Shown piece after piece: positions 1 through 6,507 of a stretch of 18,088 bases of DNA. Under the pieces are notes generated by a model. That model ran no database searches. It was not told the DNA's origin and worked only from the letters and a program-made list of their open reading frames with translations. Source of the stretch: Stramenopiles sp. TOSAG23-3 (Eukaryota > Sar); contig LT642434.1 in assembly GCA_900128585.1 (NCBI GenBank), forward strand, positions 1 to 18,088, given 5' to 3'. Within the stretch, counting starts at the first letter, position 1, and every line of letters begins with the position of its first letter. Both the position numbers and the translations under genes were made by a program.

Positions 1-1
1 T

Positions 2-1243
2 AGAGTACTAGTGTGCGGGCAGCACTCTGGCGATAGCGTTACAAAGTACTTAGCGTACGAGCCTTACTGGGGGTGGTCGAACCAGCTGGAGGAATTGAAA
101 ACGATGGCGACGTTTGCAAAACTAACCAAGCGGACGCTGGTCCTGCCACGCTTTGCGCTGGGGAGAGAGTACAAAAGCAGCAACGAGTCCTATCAGCTGA
201 ATGTCAGAGACTGCGACTATGGATACGAAGACTACAAGGGATATTGCACGGACTTTGCCACCCTGATCGATGTTGAGCGCCTTCGAGAGTTTATCCCCGT
301 CATCTTGGAAAAGGACTTTCTGAAGATGAACGCAAACTCGAAACGCCTGAGCGATATCCCACGAATCTCTACGGTAAATTACGGTGTTGACTTCAGCAAC
401 AAAACCGTTCGAATGTCGAACCGGATTCGATGGGTCGATGAACACAGAAATTACTACGCGAAAGATTCAGCACAGGCTCCTGACAAGACCACGTGGTGCC
501 ACACAGGGGAACTCACCGGGGGCGTCTGCGAGCGGTCGATTTACGAACTGACGAACAGCGACTCATTGACGTACTTCTTTCCTGAGTACCACTCATTTGC
601 GGTGGCACGCATCAGAAGTAGAAGCCGCGGCAAACAATACGGGTATGACAACAACATAGCCCGCTTCATCGCCCCCTCTAAAGAAGTGAGGGAGGCTGCC
701 GAGGTGATCCGGACGAAACTGTCGGTGGACTACTACGCGGTGCACATTCGCCGAGGGGACTTCTTGACGGAGGAGTGGGCATCCAAGTTTCTTGTTGACA
801 TTGAAGAATTCACTATTTCGTTGATGAGAGACCCAGAAGTCGGGGGCAACGACCTTCGATCGGTTTACATTGCGACCGACGAAGTGGACCCAATGAAGCT
901 AATTCAGCTGCAGCTTTTGAACTCCTCCTCCCTCCCGGACTACTTTACTATCCCATCATTAAATTTCACGTTAAAGACCGGCCAACTGTTTCGCAGTTAC
1001 GTCGACCAGCAGATTTGTATTGGTGCCTTGGAATTTGTGCCGCAGAGAGGGTCCACCTTTAGCCGGTACATTCAAACCGTCCGAGACAAGCAATGGAACA
1101 TGGAAAGCCATGGCTATTCTTTAGATCGCTTCAATGCTCAGAAACGTGTGGAGAAGGAGAGGAAGAAGAAAGAGAAAGAGCTCCAAGAAGAGGCTCAGAA
1201 AGTAAAAGACAAAAGGGTGCACAGACAAATGACCGACCTCTGA
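2..1243 (+). CDS. O-fucosyltransferase-like glycosyltransferase, 5' partial
   Basis: The reading frame is open from the first bases of the window and ends at TGA 1241-1243. No ATG lies before the first conserved motif (only GTG at 11, ATG at 104), so the true start is upstream and the signal or anchor segment is not visible. Counting from base 11, it shows the first Rossmann strand and WGWSNQ loop (about 12-25, like the GGxNNQ loop of GDP-fucose protein O-fucosyltransferases), the hallmark HIRRGD (245-250), YIATDEVDP (286-294) and VPQRGSTFSRYI (343-354), which matches the family's G-S-x-F-S region near the nucleotide-sugar site. Known members transfer fucose from GDP-fucose in the ER or Golgi lumen. 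The acceptor here cannot be read from sequence. The last 35 residues are a Lys/Glu-rich helix ending MTDL, with no KDEL-type signal. Family is well supported; exact substrate is not. A related GDP-sugar transferase is possible. Confidence 0.85.
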   Translation, partial: RVLVCGQHSGDSVTKYLAYEPYWGWSNQLEELKTMATFAKLTKRTLVLPRFALGREYKSSNESYQLNVRDCDYGYEDYKGYCTDFATLIDVERLREFIPVILEKDFLKMNANSKRLSDIPRISTVNYGVDFSNKTVRMSNRIRWVDEHRNYYAKDSAQAPDKTTWCHTGELTGGVCERSIYELTNSDSLTYFFPEYHSFAVARIRSRSRGKQYGYDNNIARFIAPSKEVREAAEVIRTKLSVDYYAVHIRRGDFLTEEWASKFLVDIEEFTISLMRDPEVGGNDLRSVYIATDEVDPMKLIQLQLLNSSSLPDYFTIPSLNFTLKTGQLFRSYVDQQICIGALEFVPQRGSTFSRYIQTVRDKQWNMESHGYSLDRFNAQKRVEKERKKKEKELQEEAQKVKDKRVHRQMTDL

Positions 1244-1992
1244 GAAAAGTATATAAAGACGTCCGCGTCCCTATCAAATAATCTTTTAATTCAGTACGAA
1301 CTTTTGTATAATAATCATTAAAAAACGTTTTACATAAACACAGCATCCAATATAGGGAGGTGAAGATTTACGAGAAGTAAGTATCTTTGGCGCGGAATTG
1401 GAAAATGGCAAACGACTTTGTGTTAACAATTTCAAACGAAGAGATCTTTACGAAAACAGGATAATTTTTTTAAATTTAACACATCAAAAGTATTTTCAGA
1501 TACACAAAAGTATGCCCGTACGGTTCATTTTTCTAACACACACAAAGGAATCAGAGTTTGTTCGGGCGGCGTTTGGTCTAAATCGCCCATTTCACAACAA
1601 ATTGTCCCTAGGAACCACATTTCCAAGTCATTTGAGGGCAAACAATTTATAAACGTTCGTTCAGGGGCGGACATCGCGCCAAGAGCGATCGCCTCGTGTA
1701 GACTTGTGTAGTTACGCATCCTCCTTGCTTTCTTTTGTCATTTTCTGTCCGAACGCTTCCATACTTTGAAAATCGAGTCGGATTTTTTTTCGCGCCAAGG
1801 ACATTGAACACTTTCTAAAAAAATAACGACGGTTGTCTTTGAAAGAGGAGGAAAAAAGAACATCGAATAGCATTAACTAATAATTATCGAAAAAAATGTA
1901 CAAAATCTATAAAAAAATCGAAAAGTTACCTCCTCGACGATGCTTCGGAGTTTTGTAATAAAGTAAAGAAGATTACCTTCTTCTGGCACACC
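1244..1992. other. Convergent intergenic region
   Basis: About 750 bases lie between the stop codons of two convergent genes, so both 3' untranslated regions should fall here. The DNA is AT-rich with A and T runs. I see no tRNA, rRNA or recognisable protein. Three copies of CGCGCCAA (either orientation) lie at 1386-1395, 1674-1682 and 1790-1800. A TATATAAA stretch lies just after the first gene's stop (1250-1257). A doubtful short minus-strand ORF (1525-1719) is listed separately. Confidence 0.7.
1525..1719 (-). CDS. Doubtful small ORF, 64 aa, unrecognised
   Basis: An ATG-initiated minus-strand frame of 64 residues begins MRNYTSLHEAI and ends CVLEK. Composition is protein-like (mixed charge, Cys, Trp), but I recognise no family. 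A shorter upstream ORF on the same strand (1762 down to 1712, 16 codons starting MEAFGQK) overlaps its start: the stop TAA of the first lies within the ATGCGTAA containing the start of the second, one frame apart. It has E2F-like motifs just upstream (1790-1800). It may be a chance ORF in a 3' region, a small gene with an upstream ORF, or a gene with an unrecognised splice or frame error. I keep it only as a candidate. Confidence 0.15.
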   Translation of the reverse strand: MRNYTSLHEAIALGAMSAPERTFINCLPSNDLEMWFLGTICCEMGDLDQTPPEQTLIPLCVLEK

Positions 1993-3675
1993 TCAAAGCC
2001 TGGAACGAAAAGACTGAATCGCAGCTGCTTGAACTGGCAGTTCTACATCCTCTAGGTTCCACAGTGCGTCCAAGTTTTGGTCTGCTCGATCAAGCCGTTC
2101 CATGTGTTCGATGGCATTCTTGGGCTCCACCAGAGGCGCGAACAGGTTTTTTGGAACACTGAAGTTAATGCTAGGTATGATGCTCCCGTCAAAGCTGCGA
2201 GCATTTGAAGTGACGACGCCTATCAGCTTGCCCTCGTCGTCCAGTAGCATCCCGCCGCTGTCACCGCGATAGACCCGCGCGGTGGACTGGACTATCGCCG
2301 GCTCCCCGTCGAAGTACGTGACCTTCGACACAACCCCTTTTGACACACTCGGCAGAAACCCAAAGGATGGGTCAAAGATGGCATGCCCGAGGACTATTGC
2401 AGCTTGCCCCGGCAATGTTGGACCGGGCGAGAAGGTTACGGGGTGCAGCATCTCTGGATTCGGAGCCGCTATCTTTACAAGGGCCAGGTCTATCGTGTGA
2501 GTGCAAACATACACAAGCTTCGCCCTTTCCCAGCCTCCCCTGGTGCCCCCCCCACTCTTCACGATGATGCTGTACTCGCGTTTCAGCTTCAGGCTCTTGG
2601 TCAAAAAGGGGACAAACAGGTGGGCACAGGTTAGTATGTACCCACTTTTGTTCAGGACGATGCCGCTGGCCCATGACCTCCCTACCTTGATGCATGACAA
2701 AGACCGATTTGCATGTTCTAGCGCTCTGCGGGACGACTTTACAATCTCGAAACTGTTGTGGTCTCGCGGAATGCTCGAAACGGAATGGGTCGAGGCGCGC
2801 GGAAAGGTTCCCACTGTCGTGTTTCTAGAAACACCGGTCAAAAATTGTCTGTACATTTGGGGGCGACTCGTTCCAACGAAGCCCCTCTGGCGCATTTTCT
2901 TCCAGCACTTTTCGATAGGAAGAACCACGGTCAGCTCAAAACTTTCCTTCCCTGCTCCCTTACGAACGAGGCTGGGGGCGACAAGGCCTACGAGGCGCCC
3001 GTGGACGTCCGAGACCCCCCCTCCCTCACTCCCGGGGTGCAGCACGGAGTCGGTCAAGACCAACGACGGGTCGTCGTTGTTGTCTTCGTAAAATACATTG
3101 CTGACTATTCCACTGGACAAACTGTTTCGAAAGACTTTCGAGGACACCAGGCCGAACGGAGAAGACACTACAACCAAAGGATCGCCGCGGCGCAGTCCCT
3201 GTTCCACAACGTTGACTTGGCGGTGAGCAGGCCATACCAACGACATTGGGTTCCTTATTTTCAGCACGGCAATCGACGCGAAGCCGAGGTCCGACAACCG
3301 GTAGGTATCTCGCTCTAGTAACATTTGGGAAGCCACACGGGTCGCACTCGACAGTTCAAAAATACCCAAGAAATCAGCTTGGTACCAAGCCGGGGTGGTA
3401 GGGTCGAAACGACCGCCTTCTATTTTTCTGCGTTTTCTAGCCTCTTCGTGCTCGTTACTATACAGTTCCGTAGAAATTACAAGGTTCGTCCCCGCAACGA
3501 TCTCCAAAAACGGTGTAACAGTATTCCCAGGTATTAAAACCATCCCGTTACCCAACAGAACCCCTGACGCCGCCAACGTCGTGATTCCTTCATCCACCAA
3601 AACGATTTTTCTACCTTCAGTCCTGCTTTCGTCAGCAGGGCCTTCCACATGAACCAAGCACCCGTCCCACAGCAT
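1993..3675 (-). CDS. TYSND1: Peroxisomal processing protease, TYSND1/DEG15 family
   Basis: The product is 560 residues from the first ATG (3673-3675). The frame is open a little further, to a TGA at 3724-3726, but has no earlier ATG. The second half is a trypsin-like fold with all three catalytic residues: His in ILTCAHLF (about 352), Asp in TIDLALVKI (about 396) and Ser in YRGDSGG (about 473). The first half looks like a degenerate copy, with SDLGFASIAVLKI where the Asp segment would be and PGSEGGGVSD where GDSGG would be. This two-lobed layout is that of TYSND1 (animals) and DEG15 (plants), the peroxisomal matrix proteases that remove PTS2 presequences and process some PTS1 enzymes. The protein ends Ser-Arg-Leu, a valid PTS1 signal, so it should be imported into peroxisomes. 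A basic patch KRRK lies near residue 82. It is divergent from the gene at 4354. GC is higher than in the dynein gene. Confidence 0.9.
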   Translation of the reverse strand: MLWDGCLVHVEGPADESRTEGRKIVLVDEGITTLAASGVLLGNGMVLIPGNTVTPFLEIVAGTNLVISTELYSNEHEEARKRRKIEGGRFDPTTPAWYQADFLGIFELSSATRVASQMLLERDTYRLSDLGFASIAVLKIRNPMSLVWPAHRQVNVVEQGLRRGDPLVVVSSPFGLVSSKVFRNSLSSGIVSNVFYEDNNDDPSLVLTDSVLHPGSEGGGVSDVHGRLVGLVAPSLVRKGAGKESFELTVVLPIEKCWKKMRQRGFVGTSRPQMYRQFLTGVSRNTTVGTFPRASTHSVSSIPRDHNSFEIVKSSRRALEHANRSLSCIKVGRSWASGIVLNKSGYILTCAHLFVPFLTKSLKLKREYSIIVKSGGGTRGGWERAKLVYVCTHTIDLALVKIAAPNPEMLHPVTFSPGPTLPGQAAIVLGHAIFDPSFGFLPSVSKGVVSKVTYFDGEPAIVQSTARVYRGDSGGMLLDDEGKLIGVVTSNARSFDGSIIPSINFSVPKNLFAPLVEPKNAIEHMERLDRADQNLDALWNLEDVELPVQAAAIQSFRSRL

Positions 3676-3937
3676 CGTTAACCTCCGCACGTACCCAACG
3701 GCCCTTGGCAAATCAAATCTTTTTCAAGCAACCACTGATTAGAAAGATAAAAGCTTAAATGTGCAACATCAAGTGAAGATGGGACCATTCTCACTGCAAA
3801 ATCTTTCTTCCTTGATTATTAGGATTATTGACAACTTACGAAACGAAAGACCGAATGTTGAATGAACGAACTCAATTAACTGTCCAACTTGATTATTTAA
3901 TAAATTACCAGAGGAGGGGGGGTGGTATGTATTTATA

Positions 3938-3951
3938 CTACCGTACGGTAG
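3938..3951. repeat. Perfect 14-bp palindrome in divergent promoter
   Basis: CTACCGTACGGTAG reads the same on both strands. With one mismatched pair it extends to about 22 bp (3934-3955). It lies about 260 bp upstream of the protease ATG and 400 bp upstream of the plus-strand gene, so it could be a dimeric factor site serving either. Function is not shown by sequence alone. Confidence 0.6.
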
Positions 3952-4089
3952 AATAGTAATAGCGCTAGAATACTACTCTCTAATAGAACGACTAATAATT
4001 ATCCGGTAAAAAAAATACATATCACAGCATCATCGAATATTAATAATAATATCCAATTATTACATATTGTTCATACAAAGACACAACAC

Positions 4090-4140
4090 TATTATTATTG
4101 ATGTTGTTGATGATGAGCGTGATGACGACGCAGACGACAC
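4090..4140. repeat. Degenerate trinucleotide simple repeat
   Basis: A run of ATT units passes into GAT/GTT/GAC-type units. It is an imperfect microsatellite in the intergenic DNA, not part of a long reading frame with a supported product. Confidence 0.5.
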
Positions 4141-4353
4141 TAAGAACAAATACGATCGAGGTTTTCTTGCAGTTTTTAGTCCTTCCTAATCATGCCATGG
4201 TCAACGATTTTCGTTTCCAGATAAATGATGTATGATTCAAATGAGAGAGAAGGTGTAGTAGAAAATTTGGCATCGTTCAAGAATCAGGACTTTATAAAAA
4301 CAATTACCCGGGGAGTGAAAACCGTCCAAGAAAGGTTTTAAAAACGGTACAGA

Positions 4354-4716
4354 ATGCCCGCAGATACGGGCAACAGTGACGCAGAGTATCATGAACATAA
4401 GAAAAAAATGAGGCACGAGAAGATTGCGAAACTGTTGGTGCAGCAGCATGCACACACGCGAACAAAAAATGTTTTTGCTAGTAATAAAGTGCCCAAAAAT
4501 TGGTCGGAAAAAGAATTGTTAAGTACAGAAAAACGAGTCCGACGTCGAGATAGCATTCATCACATTGTTACAGAAAAGTTAGAAGAGGAAGGGCCGTTAG
4601 ACGAAGTAGACCCGGTAGATGTAAAAAAAAAAAAGGAGGGCACCCTTGGGAGAGCAATGGCGACAGTCTTTGAACATATTTTCGTGTCGCCAGAAACTTT
4701 CAATGATCTTTCCTGA
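4354..4716 (+). CDS. N-terminal part of basic unrecognised protein
   Basis: This is a 120-residue frame from an ATG with an in-frame TAA 15 bases upstream (4339-4341), so the start is well defined. The sequence is rich in Lys, Arg, Glu and His with predicted helix (HKKKMRHEKIAKLL, EKRVRRRDSIHHIVTEKLEE). It holds no enzyme motif, membrane segment or signal peptide I can see. It contains an A12 homopolymer (4623-4634) coding for Lys. It stops at TGA 4714-4716, while the next frame is open from 4707 through 5360, and the two together look like one basic protein. The break could be a one-base sequence error in the TTT at 4709-4711, a short intron (for example GT at 4684 to AG at 4727, 44 nt), a real frameshift, or two genes. 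I do not recognise the family. Confidence 0.5.
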   Translation: MPADTGNSDAEYHEHKKKMRHEKIAKLLVQQHAHTRTKNVFASNKVPKNWSEKELLSTEKRVRRRDSIHHIVTEKLEEEGPLDEVDPVDVKKKKEGTLGRAMATVFEHIFVSPETFNDLS

Positions 4717-5360
4717 CCACTATAAAGACTACCCAAGAGTCTGTGCAGCGAAGGGAAGTGCCCGTTGCGACATATGTAAGAAACTCCACACCTCTGACGC
4801 GGTCGTACCCAAGGCTTGGTAATACCATAAAACCAGAGGAGATTTTGGCCAGTTATTCTCGGAAAAGTAACATTGTACAAATAGCAGAGAATTTTACAGA
4901 AACAACAGCCAAGGGGAAGAAGCGTCGGAACAGGATTCTGCGCCGCCGCCACAGAGTCGACAAACATTTGGAAGCGGCCCTAAAGAACATCGAGTTCGAA
5001 ACATTTAGCCTAAGCAACGCAGAAAAGGCCATTGCATTCCCAAAAGACTTTGCAAGACCCTTTATAGGAAATTCATCGATAGGTTTACCCCCAGTAGGCA
5101 CTGTCCGCAGACGAAAGAAAAAGAAGAAACGGAAAGACACCAGGGTAGATTTAAACGCAGAATACAAGCTAAAGCACTCCACATCGCAAAAGACACTTCG
5201 GTCGCTACAGCGGGAACTATTAACAAAGTTAGAAATAGAAAAACAACAGGAAAAAGAAGAGGCTGCGAAAGAGAAAAAGCACCACCACCACCACCACCAC
5301 CACCACCACAAACAAACCTTGGGGAAGGTGGACGAGGATGAACCAATCGGCACTTTATGA
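4707..5360 (+). CDS. C-terminal part of basic His-tract protein
   Basis: The frame is open from 4707 to TGA 5358-5360 and has no ATG near its beginning (first non-standard start GTG at 4743), which is why it is best read as the continuation of the 4354 gene. It contains basic clusters GKKRRNRILRRRHR and RRRKKKKKRKD (nuclear or nucleolar type), an amphipathic Lys/Glu helix near the end, and a pure His10 tract followed by an acidic tail. Long His tracts are known to send some proteins to nuclear speckles, so a nuclear or RNA-linked role is a reasonable guess, not a demonstration. The arrangement of Arg-rich helix, then K-rich cluster, then basic helix loosely recalls ZNHIT1-like SWR1-complex proteins, but no HIT zinc finger is present in this frame. 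Function unknown. Confidence 0.5.
   Translation, partial: SFLTTIKTTQESVQRREVPVATYVRNSTPLTRSYPRLGNTIKPEEILASYSRKSNIVQIAENFTETTAKGKKRRNRILRRRHRVDKHLEAALKNIEFETFSLSNAEKAIAFPKDFARPFIGNSSIGLPPVGTVRRRKKKKKRKDTRVDLNAEYKLKHSTSQKTLRSLQRELLTKLEIEKQQEKEEAAKEKKHHHHHHHHHHKQTLGKVDEDEPIGTL
5280..5309 (+). repeat. (CAC)10 microsatellite coding for His10
   Basis: Ten uninterrupted CAC codons inside the basic gene code for ten histidines, flanked by Lys residues. The lack of CAT codons suggests recent expansion by slippage, so length may vary between strains. Confidence 0.9.
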
Positions 5361-5816
5361 GTGTTTGCAAAAGGCTGAAACATTTCTTTTTACTAAAAAT
5401 ATTGGAGCCGAATAGATAGAGCTGCTGACAAAGGAGTTTTTTGTATACTAAGAAAGGGATATAAGTACAAAAGTAGCGAGATAAAAATAGATTAATTTTG
5501 TAACGACTCGAAATGAGAATTTTAATTACCTGAATGCTGCGTGTATGTACTGTAAAAAAAAAAGAAGAGGAGGAGGAAGAAACAAATAAATTTCTTCCCT
5601 ACTAAAATGTATAAATGAAAAAAAAAAGAAGCAGCAAGTGAACTAAGAAGGTAATAAAAAAACACGACGACATTGTTAAAACAATTAATTTTATCCCTCT
5701 TTTTGTCCAATGAAAAGGTACATTCGCAATTACGTAGAAAGTAAAACCGTGTTTAAAACTCTTTCCATAAACAAATTTACCGTGCACCACAGAGCCCTTT
5801 TGCTAATTTCTAACTG
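5361..5816. other. AT-rich intergenic region
   Basis: This 456-bp spacer lies between two plus-strand genes. It has a 29-nt purine-only run (5554-5582) followed directly by AATAAA (5585-5590), which could be the polyadenylation signal of the basic gene, and a second A-rich run near 5618-5630. The promoter of the ankyrin-like gene should lie in its right part. No RNA gene or extra protein is seen. Confidence 0.5.
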
Positions 5817-6209
5817 ATGCCAAAAAATTGCATTTCGACTGTGTTCGAACACAGCAAAAGGAAATGGGAAAACACTTCCATTGACGATTTCAATGAAGTC
5901 CTTGAAAAAGAAGGGGGCAAAACCACACTTAAGAAGCTTGATATGTTTGGAAGATTTCCTTTGATGTGGGCATTGCGTTACAATGCATCCGATAGATTGA
6001 TTGCGAAAATTATTAATATTATGGCTGAAAACGAGATGGCTCAGATAATCAAGGACCCTGATTACGAAAACATGAGATGCATGACATTTGCGCACGAGTA
6101 TAATGCATCCGCGAAGGTAATTGAGATGTTAAAGTATCCCAAAACTGCGGCTGATTTCCTGGAGACACTCCAGACCGCAGGCGAAGATGACGTTAATGTG
6201 GCACTTTAA
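5817..6209 (+). CDS. Small ankyrin-like repeat protein
   Basis: The product is 130 residues. The start ATG is preceded by an in-frame TAA at 5811-5813, so no upstream extension in this exon is possible. Two related segments are visible: residues about 42-72 (DMFGRFPLMWALRYNAS then DRLIAKIINIMAEN) and about 82-107 (NMRCMTFAHEYNAS then AKVIEMLKY). Each follows the ankyrin pattern of a G-R-x-P-L-type helix followed by NAS and a second hydrophobic helix. The NAS-x-x-hydrophobic variant resembles ankyrin-type repeats common in diatoms and other stramenopiles (from memory of the family, unverified). Such repeats bind other proteins; no catalytic domain is present. The N-terminal 40 residues are charged and helical. 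It could be an intact small protein or a remnant of a larger repeat protein. It converges with the dynein gene. Confidence 0.7.
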   Translation: MPKNCISTVFEHSKRKWENTSIDDFNEVLEKEGGKTTLKKLDMFGRFPLMWALRYNASDRLIAKIINIMAENEMAQIIKDPDYENMRCMTFAHEYNASAKVIEMLKYPKTAADFLETLQTAGEDDVNVAL

Positions 6210-6507
6210 ATCTGAAACGATTTCTTAACCCTGGCCTAATTCAGTTTATCTTAGAAATTACTTATAAAGAAAAACAAGAAAATTGGCTGTTATTTAAGTG
6301 ATTAAATTTAGCTTCCTCATACCCTAATCCTATTAAAGATTCGTAACAAACTTAAATGTGATTGTAACTAAAAATTAATTGGGAGAAATTTCAGTATAAT
6401 TGTACGAAGTAGTCATATATCTTTGAGTCTTAAAACATACTATATAATTTGTTTTTTTAACTTAGAAGATATTTATGTGAAATATTTTTTGGTTTTGTTT
6501 TAAAACT
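6210..6507. other. Short AT-rich convergent spacer
   Basis: About 300 bases lie between the stop codons of the ankyrin-like gene and the dynein gene. It is very AT-rich and must hold both 3' ends. No canonical AATAAA on either strand, no RNA gene and no supported ORF were seen. Confidence 0.5.

Larger units (their letters stand above)
3676..4353. promoter_or_regulatory. Divergent intergenic region, likely two promoters
   Basis: About 680 bases separate two divergent genes, so the start regions of both should lie here. The DNA is AT-rich. Visible structure: a G-rich patch near 3911-3926, a perfect palindrome at 3938-3951, a second short palindrome TAGCGCTA at 3960-3967, and an ATT/GAT-type simple repeat at about 4090-4140. 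Copies of the palindrome half-site, ACCGT (4321-4325) and ACGGT (4344-4348), lie just before the ATG at 4354. No RNA gene or extra protein is evident. The promoter role is inferred from gene orientation. Confidence 0.5.

Noticed and set aside
1684-1692. GCGATCGC octamer, the HIP1 palindrome of cyanobacteria
   Set aside because: It is a single copy in a clearly eukaryotic window; one 8-mer is expected by chance now and then.
2501-3318. Long plus-strand ORFs (196 and 186 codons) opposite the protease
   Set aside because: They lie fully antisense to a gene with a clear catalytic triad and PTS1, overlap each other in different frames, and show no family motif. GC-rich codon use on the real strand explains them.
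4853-5383. Minus-strand ORFs with poly-Trp or poly-Gly opposite the His-tract gene
   Set aside because: The poly-Trp and poly-Gly runs are only the reverse reading of the CAC repeat, and the rest is antisense to the basic reading frame.
5730-6095. Minus-strand 121-codon ORF opposite the ankyrin-like gene
   Set aside because: The plus strand has a bounded start and repeat structure. The antisense product has no recognisable pattern.
6319-6332. CCCTAA telomere-like hexamer
   Set aside because: There is one unit only, with no tandem array, so it is not a telomeric repeat.
1244-6507. tRNA, rRNA or CRISPR elements in the spacers
   Set aside because: I looked for a B-box-like GGTTCGAATCC with acceptor pairing, for conserved rRNA segments and for regularly spaced repeats in each spacer, and found none.
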